DNA of 51,497 bases from Paenirhodobacter populi (GCF_004022215.1 NZ_SAUZ01000007.1:1-51497); one strand, 5' to 3'; shown: positions 1-8,714, numbered from the stretch's first letter. Numbers and translations: made by a program. Notes: a model not told the origin generated them from the sequence alone.

Positions 1-122
1 GTTCACCTGCTCAGTCATGAACCGCTTCACATCACTCGGCACGCCCGAGACCGTCCGCAGGCGCTGACCATAGCCGGGAAAGAGACAAATCCGACCTCAT
101 CCCGAATAGCGCAACAAAGCCG

Positions 123-512
123 TCCGCAGGCGAAGAGCTGATCTACGGCTACACCACCGAGGAGCGCGGCGTTCAGGTTCAGCGATACTGGATCAACGAA
201 TGCCAGACCTGCCCGTTGCAAAACCGATGCACCACAGGCACGGAACGCCGCATCACCCGATGGGAGCACGAACATCTGATCGACGCGATGCGCGAAAGGC
301 TGAGCCGGGACACCGATCCGATGACGCTTCGCCGCTGCACCGTCGAGCACCCCTTCGGCACGATCAAGGCCTGGATGGGGCACACCCATTTCCTGACCCG
401 CACGCTGAAAAACGTGCGCACCGAAATGGCGCTGAACGTTCTGGCCTACAACATCAAGCGGGTGGTTTCCCTGATCGGGATCCGGCGTCTGATGCAGGCC
501 ATTCCGGCCTGA
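123..512 (+). pseudogene. IS1182-family transposase, C-terminal fragment
   Basis: The frame ending at 512 encodes only the last ~130 residues of an IS1182-type DDE transposase: the Cys-rich insert (CQTC, QNRC) followed by the conserved tail with HPFGTIKAWMG and the Arg/Lys-rich end. The N-terminal catalytic part is missing. A 13-bp direct repeat (51-63 and 120-132) borders the start of the homology, which suggests a deletion or insertion there. The downstream DNA runs to about 666, where an AAATTTTGACACAGCC sequence looks like the terminal repeat of the element. It therefore appears to have landed in the older Tn7-like right end that starts at 667. A dead remnant. Confidence 0.8.
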
Positions 513-666
513 TCAGGCCTTTCTGCCCCACCTCCGGCGCCGCACTGCGTCTGGCGAGGCTTATCGGGCCGCCACCCGTTCGAAAGGAAGACCTGACGTC
601 GCTATGCCGGGCAGCACGGAAAATCACCCTCCGACAGGCCCCGCCACCAAATTTTGACACAGCCTC

Positions 667-825
667 GGCCGAACATGTCAGACGCCCCCTGCCGAGCCGC
701 ATGACTGCCGCACGCACTTTCGGCGGGAAAGATCTACTTTGCGGGAGTTCTGTGCGCCAAGAAACATGTTGACAGCAATCCGGCAATCTTATGCTTCCGA
801 TTTGCACTGTTATGCTTCGCTGACA
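667..825. repeat. Right end of an older Tn7-like element (direct copy of 25275-25433)
   Basis: This 159-bp stretch matches 25275-25433 at all but about four positions and in the same orientation. It ends in TGACA like that copy and carries the same two TnsB-type repeats. It lies 11 bp outside the left end of the 837-25433 transposon. The simplest reading is a tandem insertion at one attachment site, with the rest of the older element off the window or lost to the IS1182 insertion at ~666. The identity and orientation are seen directly; the history is inferred. Confidence 0.75.
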
Positions 826-836
826 GCTGACACTAA

Positions 837-977
837 TGTCACGGAATCATAACAGTGCGATCTCTGACAGTTCTCGAAACGAATCGGCGGCAAGTTACTG
901 AACATAATTGCTTATTATCGGACTCCACGAGCCCGGAAGCAATTGCGTGCACAGTGGAAGCATATCCGTGCAAATCC
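837..977. repeat. Transposon left end with TnsB-type binding repeats
   Basis: Starts TGTCA. Repeats of one type occur in the same orientation at 843-858 (GGAATCATAACAGTGC), 899-911 (a weaker TGAACATAATTGC), 935-950 (GGAAGCAATTGCGTGC) and 956-977 (GGAAGCATATCCGTGC plus AAATCC). They match the right-end repeats GAAGCATAACAGTGC and GGAAGCATAAGATTGCC. Spaced left-end sites and packed right-end sites are the usual Tn7 arrangement. Binding by the TnsB encoded here is inferred. Confidence 0.7.
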
Positions 978-997
978 GCACGGGCCACATTGGGCAT

Positions 998-1021
998 GAA
1001 AAAAAGCCCGCCAAAGCGGGC
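998..1021 (-). terminator. Rho-independent terminator after the toxin gene
   Basis: Perfect 6-bp stem GCCCGC/GCGGGC (1006-1011 and 1016-1021) with a 4-nt loop. On the minus strand a run of T follows, so it would end the transcript coming from the toxin-antitoxin pair and perhaps from the transposition operon upstream of it. Confidence 0.75.
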
Positions 1022-1113
1022 CTCATGGAACTGGGTTGTATGTAAAGCCCGGCGAGCAGCGCCGCCGTTAAGATGCGGCTTATCGCCGATGGTTCACCAC
1101 TGAGCCCAGATGG

Positions 1114-1389
1114 TCAGGGCCACATCTGGGCCGCATGCAAAACACGCAGGATCGAGATCAGATCGGGCGTTTCCCGATAGATCACAAGGTAATTCGGTCG
1201 AACAACCATCTCGCGCGTGCCAATCATCCGCCCTACCCGATAGGCCTGCGGTTGCTCCGGCAGATGGCCGACCTTGACCTCGATCTCTTCCAGTAAAGCC
1301 AGTGCGGCGGCCGGGTTGTCATCTGAGATGTATTCGAAAATGACCCGCAGATCCTCGCGCGCGGTCCAGCGCCATTCCAGTTCAGGCAC
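1114..1389 (-). CDS. ParE/RelE-family toxin
   Basis: A 91-residue protein of the usual ParE/RelE toxin length. The N-terminal WTxxAREDLRVIFEYI helix, the Arg-rich centre (YRVGRMIGTREMVV) and the closing strand YLVIYRE...ISILRVLHAAQ are typical of the fold. ParE members poison gyrase and RelE members cleave mRNA; the sequence alone does not say which applies here. Its start overlaps the end of the antitoxin gene by 8 bases, the normal antitoxin-first coupling. It probably stabilises the transposon in the host. Confidence 0.85.
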   Translation of the reverse strand: MPELEWRWTAREDLRVIFEYISDDNPAAALALLEEIEVKVGHLPEQPQAYRVGRMIGTREMVVRPNYLVIYRETPDLISILRVLHAAQMWP

Positions 1390-1675
1390 GGCGCTTTCGG
1401 TCGATCATTTCGCGCATCTCAGCCATGACCTCGGCATGGGGCACGGCCGGACGGTCATCATCCAGCGCTTCGCGCACTTTCGCCCGAAACCAGATATCAT
1501 ATGCGTCGGGATCCGCGGTCAGACCGGCCGGAAGGCCGCCTTCTCGGGCCACCCTGGTCAGTAGGATGCGCACCGCATCCGAGAGAGTCAGACCGACTCC
1601 CGCCAGGGCTTCACTCGCCTGAGCCTTGAGCGCGTCGTCCACGCGGACATGCAACATTGAAGTACGTGCAGGCAT
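1382..1675 (-). CDS. RelB/DinJ-type antitoxin
   Basis: From the ATG at 1675 this encodes 97 residues beginning MPARTSMLHVRVDD, a ribbon-helix-helix start typical of RelB/DinJ antitoxins, followed by LTLSDAVRILLTRVAREGGLP, the family signature helix. The acidic, less conserved C-terminal half would wrap the toxin. A longer frame up to 1744 lacks family similarity, so I chose the internal ATG. It forms an overlapping pair with the toxin at 1114-1389 and should repress its own promoter. Confidence 0.85.
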   Translation of the reverse strand: MPARTSMLHVRVDDALKAQASEALAGVGLTLSDAVRILLTRVAREGGLPAGLTADPDAYDIWFRAKVREALDDDRPAVPHAEVMAEMREMIDRKRRA

Positions 1676-1740
1676 TGAACAGCTCCAATCATTGAAATTA
1701 CCGTATCTCATTTGAGACCGTTCGGCAATCTGGGTGCATC

Positions 1741-1920
1741 TCATCGTGGCCAGTCGTGCTTCGAGGCGATCGCCGCGAAAACTTCATCCGCAGGAACGAT
1801 CTTGCCGTCGCGGGCAGCACTGACGCCAGCTCGTATACGGGCTGTCTGCCATTCATTGGTGTGGCCTGTGACATCTGCCGTGGTGATGGTGGCCGGCATA
1901 GACACCGGAAATGTCGGCAT
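1741..1920 (-). CDS. ParD-like antitoxin without a toxin of its own
   Basis: About 59 residues from the ATG at 1920 (an earlier ATG at 1950 is possible). The segment ARIRAGVSAARDGKIVPADEVFAAI matches the C-terminal half of ParD/CopG antitoxins, where Gly-Arg-(V/I)-Val-Pro-x-(D/E)-Glu-Val-Phe is common. No toxin frame follows directly; the next genes downstream form a complete pair. It may be an orphan that neutralises toxins from elsewhere, or a leftover of a lost module. Confidence 0.5.
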   Translation of the reverse strand: MPTFPVSMPATITTADVTGHTNEWQTARIRAGVSAARDGKIVPADEVFAAIASKHDWPR

Positions 1921-2020
1921 GTTACTTACTCCTCGTTGACATGTCGTCATCGTAGCTCATCCAGCCTGTTCTGGGTTTGCCAATCGCATCGTCGTGGCTG
2001 TGTTCTGGCCATCGGCAACC

Positions 2021-3001
2021 TCATCGTTGCGCTGCCGCCCGCTTGTTTTCCCAAAGCTCGAACATCTTTTCCCCCTTGAACAACGGCTCGAACTTCTCGA
2101 TCGAAAACGGCGAGTACCCCGGTGCGAGGGCAGTGCGGGCGGTGAACGCCCGGCAGAAGTGCTCTGATGTCAGAGCCATATCAGCGGAGTTTCGTGCCGC
2201 GACACAGGCGTCGATCAACGGTTCGATGGCCAGCCCCCACCGATTGCCGCAGGCGCAGGCGAGGCGGCGGAAGAAGTCGAGCGAGCTGAGACCCGAAAAA
2301 TCCACCCCTGCCTTGTCGGCATAGGCGAAGCACAGGCTGTTCAATTCTTGCTGATCCTCGGGGCGTTGCAAGCCTATTTCATGAAACTGGACCGGGCGCA
2401 GGAGGTAGGCCAGCTGCTCTTCGCTGGCGATATGCCCGACCAGTTCATCCACGCCCGAGAGCACCAGCATCAACGGCCAATCCGGATTCTTCAGCAGGGA
2501 TTTGAAGCTGTCGAGGATCATGGCCCGGCCCTCGACGCTTTTTCGGGGGAAGATGTGCTGGCACTCGTCGTAATGAATGCCATGCACGCCCTGAGCCCGA
2601 GCCTGAAACCCTACCATATCCCAGATTTCTGTTTGTGTCATCTTGCCCCGCGTCGGCAGATGAAGCCCCTCTCGCAGAGTGTGTACTCCAAGGTCTTTCC
2701 AAGTCATGGTGCCTGCGAGCATGACGCTGACGATTTTTGCCGGCCTGCCATCTGGCATGGCGGTTTCACCATCGTTGACCTTCGCAAGCAGATGCTCGAT
2801 TTCCGCCGACTTCCCTGTTCGTGAAGGCCCGGTTACCAAGAGGCCGCGCGCCTCGAACCGGCGGCCGAGTAAGGCCTTGGACCAATAGTCGGTCAGCATC
2901 CATTCGAACCCCTCGCGCAACTTTTGCGCGCGCGGGAAGGTGTAATGGGCGCCGCGCAGATCGGCAAAGGCCTGAGCGGTATTGGTGTTCACAAAGCTCA
3001 T
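2021..3001 (-). CDS. tnsC: TnsC/TniB-type AAA+ transposition ATPase
   Basis: A 326-residue ATPase of the TniB/TnsC family. The Walker A GPSRTGKS is at residues 58-65 and the Walker B IHYDEC at about 143-147. In Tn7-like elements this protein forms ATP-dependent filaments on target DNA and links the target selector (TniQ) to the TnsB transposase. The ATG at 3001 overlaps the tnsB stop as ATGA, which indicates translational coupling, so an earlier start in the same frame was rejected. It is the last gene of the tniQ-tnsA-tnsB-tnsC operon. Confidence 0.88.
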   Translation of the reverse strand: MSFVNTNTAQAFADLRGAHYTFPRAQKLREGFEWMLTDYWSKALLGRRFEARGLLVTGPSRTGKSAEIEHLLAKVNDGETAMPDGRPAKIVSVMLAGTMTWKDLGVHTLREGLHLPTRGKMTQTEIWDMVGFQARAQGVHGIHYDECQHIFPRKSVEGRAMILDSFKSLLKNPDWPLMLVLSGVDELVGHIASEEQLAYLLRPVQFHEIGLQRPEDQQELNSLCFAYADKAGVDFSGLSSLDFFRRLACACGNRWGLAIEPLIDACVAARNSADMALTSEHFCRAFTARTALAPGYSPFSIEKFEPLFKGEKMFELWENKRAAAQR

Positions 3002-5187
3002 GTCAGTTTGCCCGTGGTATTCGGGCGGCCGAAGGGCGCGGGTTGCGGCAGGTCTTCCGGCTCTGAGATTTGCCCATCGATTGGGGGCGAAAAACCTGCA
3101 CCGATGTCCCATGCCTCCGACATCTCACCAAGGTTGCCGATCATACCTGGGGCCAGCGTCCCTGCCATTGGCTCGGGCCGGTGCGCGTGCATCCCCGCCA
3201 TAAGGCGATTGGCCTTCGTTTGAGCCTCGTTGCGCGTCATGTAGCTGCGCGGGATATCGCGCTCGATGGCGTCTTTGCGCAGCATATCGAACCGTTCCGA
3301 GCGGATACGCGCCAGCCGCAGATCGATGTCCTTGGTGTCCAGAGGGTCTTCTGCGCGCAAGGTCTGAACGTGGGCAAGAAATTCCGGAAACGTCATGTCG
3401 CGCGCCCCGGTCCAGCTGAGGTCAGCCATGATCAGACCGGGGAAGCCTTGCACCACAACGGTCACTTCATTGGTGCTATCCGGGTCGATAAAAACTGCAA
3501 CTTTACGGTGAGCGCTATCGCGATGGCGCTGCAAGGCGGGCGAATTATAGGGCAACCCAAGCACCTTGATGCCCTCGTCGGTAATCGTCGCCTCAAAGCG
3601 CCATCCAAGATGCAATCGCCGATTTTGCGGGGAAACTGGTGGAGTGCCCCAGCCGTCCCTGGCCAGCCTTTCGGCAACATCCAAGGGGCGTTGGCCCATG
3701 AATGTTGTGCCATAATTGCGCTCCAAAGGGTATTCGTCGATCAGGTACTTTGTGATGATCGCATATAGCTCTGCACGGATATAGGCTGCGGATTTGATCG
3801 CGTCATAGCCTTCCAGGGCGCCTGCGCGGTTGCCGGTATAGCCATGGATCAGATTGAATAGGCGGGTCTCCATGCTGCCGAAGAAACGCTCGACATAAGG
3901 CTTGTCGCCACTGTGATAGGCGCGCACATCAACGATCTGGGCGGCCATGCCCAGCAAGGCTGTTTTGACCGCACCGTTGCGCAGGCCTACACCGTTGTCG
4001 TTGCGAACGCAGGCGATACCCACGGCGGGCATCGGATCAGACTCGCAGCCGTAGATAATTCTCTCTCTTTCTTTGCTGCGCGTCGCCATACGCAGCACTT
4101 CAAGCGTTGCCTCGGCATTTGGCGCATCCGCCAATACCCATCCCAGTGGCATACGCGTCGCGACATCAAGCGCCACAACCAGCCACAATCGTGTTTTCAC
4201 GAATGCGTCCAGTTTCTGTAGCGCGGTCTTTTCCTCGACAGAAAGGCGCTGCCACATTCCCACCCGGCGCGTGATCGTGATTAGAGAAATCTTGTTTTCG
4301 TCGATTTCGACCAGTTCGCCGACCGAAAGGGCATGTTCATCTGTGCGGCCCCGCGTGCGGGCGTTTACGGTTGCACGCTCGCCGCTTCGAGCAATAGCCA
4401 AAGCCGTGGCACCAATCGCCTGCATGTGATCCGAGACAGTTTTGCGCGAAACAGGCCGTAAGTCCTCAAGGCCATTCGCCGCGCGTTTAACATTTTCCAG
4501 CGTGATCAGGCTTTCATGACGCCGATGAACTACTGCCGCGTTCGGCTGCTTCAAGTCAAGCGCGACATCGTCGATGGCTTGGTCAATCAACTCTCGCACG
4601 CGAAACGAAATGCGGGAAGTGCGATTACCCCGCATCCACGTCTGGTCAACCAGCGCCATTTCATCATAGCCGGATTGAACAAATCGATCCCAATAAATGA
4701 ACAGCGTTCGCCCCTTTGGCATCGTGGCGACCAAACGGATTGACCCACCGCGCAGCGCTATGCCTATAGGGCGTGTCGTGTAATGCTGACGCGCAACGTC
4801 AAGGATTTTGCGGCGAGTCTCGAGCACATTCAGGTTGGATGCTCTGACAGGCTGGCCCTGTGCGGCGAGCGCCTCAACACCAAAGACCAGAGCTTTTCGG
4901 AAATCCAGCTCGTCGCGGTGCTGCGGTGAGAGTTGATCGCGGTGCATTAGCTTGCCACGTCTCAGCCTGGCAAGAGTTGCCGTCGCGTGGGCATGCCCAG
5001 CTGATTGCGACGCCCCCGGGTGGGTCGATTTCGTAAGATATTCTTGCAGCGTCCATATTTCTTGTCGACCTGTCTCGAGGCTTTCTGCGCGCACGGTGCC
5101 GCCAGGCGATGGATACAGGAGGTGGCTCAAACCATTTTTGGTCAACTGGGTTCCGGGCGCGATCATCGGACGAAATTCTAGCGTCAT
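2998..5187 (-). CDS. tnsB: TnsB-like DDE transposase
   Basis: A 729-residue retroviral-integrase-fold transposase. The likely triad is Asp296 (VEIDEN), Asp397 (RNDNG) and Glu433 (YVERFFG), giving DD(35)E spacing. A Mu-type C-terminal beta-barrel follows, and the first ~280 residues should bind the end repeats. It would bind the transposon ends, cut the 3' strands and join them to the target. It overlaps tnsA by 4 bases at its start and tnsC by 4 bases at its end, so the three genes are expressed together. The length and architecture fit the TnsB/TniA family. Confidence 0.9.
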   Translation of the reverse strand: MTLEFRPMIAPGTQLTKNGLSHLLYPSPGGTVRAESLETGRQEIWTLQEYLTKSTHPGASQSAGHAHATATLARLRRGKLMHRDQLSPQHRDELDFRKALVFGVEALAAQGQPVRASNLNVLETRRKILDVARQHYTTRPIGIALRGGSIRLVATMPKGRTLFIYWDRFVQSGYDEMALVDQTWMRGNRTSRISFRVRELIDQAIDDVALDLKQPNAAVVHRRHESLITLENVKRAANGLEDLRPVSRKTVSDHMQAIGATALAIARSGERATVNARTRGRTDEHALSVGELVEIDENKISLITITRRVGMWQRLSVEEKTALQKLDAFVKTRLWLVVALDVATRMPLGWVLADAPNAEATLEVLRMATRSKERERIIYGCESDPMPAVGIACVRNDNGVGLRNGAVKTALLGMAAQIVDVRAYHSGDKPYVERFFGSMETRLFNLIHGYTGNRAGALEGYDAIKSAAYIRAELYAIITKYLIDEYPLERNYGTTFMGQRPLDVAERLARDGWGTPPVSPQNRRLHLGWRFEATITDEGIKVLGLPYNSPALQRHRDSAHRKVAVFIDPDSTNEVTVVVQGFPGLIMADLSWTGARDMTFPEFLAHVQTLRAEDPLDTKDIDLRLARIRSERFDMLRKDAIERDIPRSYMTRNEAQTKANRLMAGMHAHRPEPMAGTLAPGMIGNLGEMSEAWDIGAGFSPPIDGQISEPEDLPQPAPFGRPNTTGKLT

Positions 5188-5942
5188 GCTTTAACCCTCC
5201 AAATCCGGGAGCGATCGCAGATGACGGCATCCATATCTGCTTGCAGCAAGCCACATGCGACCAGGCGCAGGCAGGCCCTGAAAATCCTTCCAGATGACAG
5301 GTCGATGGTACGGAACAGATCGCTGACGCGCCAAAGAGTGACGAGGTTGGTAGCCGCAGTCATCACGATCGTATCGGCTTCGGGATCAGGTTCGAAAGCC
5401 ACGGCCTGATGCATGCGGCGGAGGTTGTCTCTCCGCGCGCGGCTGTAGGCATCGGCATCAATAACCACGAATTTATGGGCTTCATGAGCCGGTGCCGCCC
5501 TCCATATAGCTCGGATTTCTTCTTTAACACTTGACTTGGTCAAACTCTCTGAGTTGCGCACGAACATCAGGCAGCGAAGCCCTGAGCGGAAGGTGATCCT
5601 CAGATCAATGGTGTGTAAGTGGGTGCTGCCGTCTGGCCGCTGATAGTAAAACTGAAGGGGCTGGAACTCTACATCATGGATGTCGGGATTGATCAAAGCC
5701 TCATGTGCCACGGCCAGTTCCGCCAGGCTTTCAGCCAGACCGACTTTCGGCTGCCAATTGTTCGCCCCAGTTCTGTATTTAAACGTAACTTTCTGACTGA
5801 CACTGCTGGTAGTCAGCGGATTTCTTACACCCGTAAAGGGCAACACCCCAGGGATCGGGCGTAGCTCGATCTTACCCGCTGATTTAAGCTTGGGCTGACC
5901 ATAGGCCCATTCGTCGTGATCGACAATATATTGACTATGCAT
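5184..5942 (-). CDS. tnsA: TnsA-like endonuclease, active site altered
   Basis: A 252-residue protein between tniQ and tnsB. Position and the pattern Glu75 (SLAELA) ... Asp113 (HTIDLR) ... hydrophobic strand identify it as TnsA-like; TnsA cuts the 5' strands so that Tn7 moves by cut-and-paste. The usual Gln/Glu-x-Lys after the second strand reads Phe127-Val-Arg129 here, so one metal-ligand position is hydrophobic and the lysine is arginine. It may be a divergent or weakened nuclease. If inactive, the element would form cointegrates. The family call rests on context plus a partial motif. Confidence 0.7.
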   Translation of the reverse strand: MHSQYIVDHDEWAYGQPKLKSAGKIELRPIPGVLPFTGVRNPLTTSSVSQKVTFKYRTGANNWQPKVGLAESLAELAVAHEALINPDIHDVEFQPLQFYYQRPDGSTHLHTIDLRITFRSGLRCLMFVRNSESLTKSSVKEEIRAIWRAAPAHEAHKFVVIDADAYSRARRDNLRRMHQAVAFEPDPEADTIVMTAATNLVTLWRVSDLFRTIDLSSGRIFRACLRLVACGLLQADMDAVICDRSRIWRVKA

Positions 5943-5998
5943 GACTTATACCTCCGCAACTCGGCAGAACCGATTGCTTTCTATATTCTAAGGGATGT

Positions 5999-7942
5999 TC
6001 AGTTCGGGAACAGGCTGTGAAGCCGCGCCTCATCGACAAGAAGGAGCCGCGCTAAACGCTCTCCACCCGGAAAGTAAGCGATGCGCTCGATGTCGGTGCG
6101 CCGGAAGATTTTTCGGCTATCTCCAGCCAACGGCAAAGGCGCGATACCATGCGCGACGATATAACGCTGTGTCTCTTCGAAGTTTGCCCTTCTGGTGCCG
6201 CTCAACGCGCGAAGAACGATGTATTCATTCGCAAAAACCTCAATATCAGCGTGCCGAAACAAACGAACCGCGCGGTTTGCAAGGCGAAAATCTACCATGA
6301 CCCCGGGCAAGAATCCGCCCTTGGCAAGAGCATGAATGGTGCCCGGCTTTACGCCCATCAGCTTGGCCGCCGAAGCCGCTGTCATAAATTCGGCAGGAAA
6401 TTCGGACAGGCGCAGATGAATAGCGACTAAGTTCACATAAAAGTCCGGCAACCTGAACGGCGCATCAATCGGTGAGGTAAGGCGGAATTCACCGGAAAGT
6501 GCGCGTGTAAGTAATGCGGCAATCGTGCAGTGGCACCGCGCTGCTGCTTCGGGCAGTGGCACATGGTCCGAGTTTGGCGTGATGCAACAATCGGTGGCAG
6601 CCTGAAGACGCCGCACGAAACGAACTATTTCGTCCTCATGAAAAACTGGCATACCCTCATCATCAATCAGGAAGTGCGGGTTTATTACTCGATCTGCGCA
6701 GAGACGCTCCATCGTATATCGATCCGCGCCGATCGTGCTGCGCGTAACAGCGAAAGAAGTAAACTTTCGAACCTCTGCGACTGCGGTGTCCATGATTCCG
6801 CGAGGAATGAGCGTGGCGCGATCGCTGATCGTATTGCTAGAAGTTTTTCCTTGTATTGCGCCAACCAAGCTGAGTTGCCGATTCAGTAGGGAAATCGGAA
6901 CATCAGATTCTTTTGCCGCAATGCCGATCGTTACTACCCGTGAGGTATGGGATACTTCCCCCAAAACGGAAGTCCCGTCGGGAACATGGAAATTATTGAG
7001 GATGAATTCGCGTACCAGGCGGCGGAGTTCGTCGAAAGCTTCATCTTTGCGCCGCTCGCGAAGACAGGCTAACAATGGAGTGTAAAGCTTACCGTAGTCC
7101 GCCTGATCGGCACCCGCCCTCGCCTGAAGTTCCTTGAGGCAGGATGTAATTCTGGCCGGTCCATCACGGAAGACTTGGAAGCCAGCAGCACCAGCTTCAA
7201 TCAGGTTTTGTGCCGAAAGAGCATGAGCACGGGCATTCGAGCCGAACTGCATGAGCGTCCCAAGGGCTTCGCAAAAGAGTGCAACTACATGAAATTCGAA
7301 GCGGTCTGCCCAGTCTTCACATCGGCCCTTTGCAATCCGGTCAAGCAGATGGGCTTCGAGCATTTGTGCGTTTTTGGGTATGGATGTCGGCGGGGACGGT
7401 CTCCAGGCGCGTAGGTGCGGGATGATGTCGTGGGCTTCTCGGGTTGTGCAACCAAGCCTGTTGCGCTCAAGCACGACGCGATGCCGATGACAGCTGCGAA
7501 TGGAGCCGACCTGCCAAATTCCTCGCTGAAAGAGGCCGGCATCGCCATCGACGGCCCTGTCCTCCAGCAGGCAAACAGGACAGATTTGGCCGCCTATCCG
7601 TTGGAACACCGAAAATTTGATCCGCTCTCGCCCAAGCACAAACCAACCCGGCTCGGTCAAGCAGGGCGTATTGAATAGGAGCCGTTCAGGATCGGCAGCC
7701 GTGAGCCGCGCAACGCTTCGGACTTCATCCTCGCGACCGTTGGCGAGTTCCCGGAACAAAATCTGCTGGTCGGCGCATGCATCCTGAAGGCGGTCATACC
7801 CGTTTGCCCGCGCGGCTCTGCCCAGCAATGAAGCGGCGGTTTCGCCGTGACCCGCCAGGACCGGGATGGGAAAGGAACGCCTTGAAGGCGCGACGAAGCC
7901 TCCCGCCGCTTCACGCGGCCAGGTGAGAACTTTGACTGTCAT
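5999..7942 (-). CDS. tniQ: TniQ/TnsD-type target-selection protein
   Basis: A 647-residue TniQ-domain protein. The N-terminal region (about 20-160) has the zinc-binding pairs CPVC (121-124) and CHRH (151-154). A long C-terminal part follows, with a helix-turn-helix-like segment AASAAKLMGVKPGTIHALAKGGFL near residues 525-550. Short TniQ proteins lack such an extension; long ones (TnsD type) read a fixed chromosomal site. This fits the insertion next to tRNA-Ala, so it probably recognises sequence in that tRNA gene (inference). First gene of the operon, 56 bp before tnsA. Confidence 0.85.
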   Translation of the reverse strand: MTVKVLTWPREAAGGFVAPSRRSFPIPVLAGHGETAASLLGRAARANGYDRLQDACADQQILFRELANGREDEVRSVARLTAADPERLLFNTPCLTEPGWFVLGRERIKFSVFQRIGGQICPVCLLEDRAVDGDAGLFQRGIWQVGSIRSCHRHRVVLERNRLGCTTREAHDIIPHLRAWRPSPPTSIPKNAQMLEAHLLDRIAKGRCEDWADRFEFHVVALFCEALGTLMQFGSNARAHALSAQNLIEAGAAGFQVFRDGPARITSCLKELQARAGADQADYGKLYTPLLACLRERRKDEAFDELRRLVREFILNNFHVPDGTSVLGEVSHTSRVVTIGIAAKESDVPISLLNRQLSLVGAIQGKTSSNTISDRATLIPRGIMDTAVAEVRKFTSFAVTRSTIGADRYTMERLCADRVINPHFLIDDEGMPVFHEDEIVRFVRRLQAATDCCITPNSDHVPLPEAAARCHCTIAALLTRALSGEFRLTSPIDAPFRLPDFYVNLVAIHLRLSEFPAEFMTAASAAKLMGVKPGTIHALAKGGFLPGVMVDFRLANRAVRLFRHADIEVFANEYIVLRALSGTRRANFEETQRYIVAHGIAPLPLAGDSRKIFRRTDIERIAYFPGGERLARLLLVDEARLHSLFPN

Positions 7943-8135
7943 GGTTTGCTTGGCAGTCCGCGCGCATTTGGCGGCAAAAGCCGTCTTCAGGCGCGCGCCT
8001 GCATCTCCTTCATCAGGTTGAACTGTTCCGCCCGATGGCGGCGCGCCATCGGATGGTTGACTTTCGCGATGATTTCAGGGATGAAGATCTTGTCGGAAGT
8101 TTCTCGGCGACTGACAGACCTTCATCTGAAGGACG

Positions 8136-8172
8136 AGGCCTTTTCGCGTTGGCGCGCGGAAGGCCTTTTTCT
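8136..8172 (+). terminator. Terminator-like hairpin between tniQ and the Ner-like gene
   Basis: AGGCCTT (8136-8142) pairs with AAGGCCT (8160-8166), with further GC pairing in the arm, followed by a T run on the plus strand. No plus-strand gene clearly feeds it. The rest of 7943-8171 holds a minus-strand stop-to-stop reading of about 44 codons ending at 7996 that lacks a start and is not recognised. Confidence 0.4.
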
Positions 8173-8432
8173 TATGACTTCATGAGATGATCCTTTTCAT
8201 ACCTCTCGGGGAAGAGCTCTTGGGGTGTTGTACTGAGCGCTTTCGCAATGGCGCTTTGGATTCTATGAGACCGCCCTCGGCCGATCGAGCATGAGCTGAC
8301 GCTCGTGCGCGTCACGCCCAAATTTCGCGCAATATCTGCGAAAGAAGTGCCTGCAAGCCGAAGCTTCATGCGAAGGGTTTCGTGACGATGGCGATCTTGA
8401 TCCACGCTGACAGCCTTAGTGCTAAAGTACAC
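8172..8432 (-). CDS. Ner-like helix-turn-helix regulator
   Basis: An 86-residue protein (GTG start at 8432; an internal ATG at 8369 gives 65 residues). The core GTSFADIARNLGVTRTSVSS...RSHRIQSAIA...TTPQELFPERY matches the Ner/Nlp family, small DNA-binding repressors of Mu-like phages. It lies upstream of tniQ on the same strand, about 230 bp away, and could control the transposition operon; that role is inferred from position and from how Ner works in phage Mu. Confidence 0.75.
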   Translation of the reverse strand: MYFSTKAVSVDQDRHRHETLRMKLRLAGTSFADIARNLGVTRTSVSSCSIGRGRSHRIQSAIAKALSTTPQELFPERYEKDHLMKS

Positions 8433-8576
8433 TTGAGACTGTGGCGCATCCCGATTCGCGGTGCAAGATGCCGATTCGGAGCGGTAACCCGGATCGTACC
8501 AAATCTCCCAACAGGTTCTTCCTCAGCTATTTTGATACTATTTTCAATGGATTAGGTTTTCGCAAAGATCACATTC

Positions 8577-8714
8577 ATGCCCAAAGCATTGTCCTCATTG
8601 AAGATTTTCACAGAACCCAACGCAACGTCATTTGGAGCGCGTCTTGAAGAAACCGGAAAATTTCGTCTTCAGGAGCGCAAGGGGAAAATAAATACGGTAA
8701 TCATATTTTCGTGA
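8577..8714 (+). CDS. Possible 45-residue protein, unrecognised
   Basis: An ATG frame of 45 codons (MPKALSSLKIF...) rich in Lys and Arg, ending at TGA 8712-8714. It has no recognisable family and no strong ribosome site. It lies between the divergent Ner-like gene and the HTH gene at 8810. Composition is plausible for a small cargo protein, but chance cannot be excluded. Confidence 0.25.
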   Translation: MPKALSSLKIFTEPNATSFGARLEETGKFRLQERKGKINTVIIFS

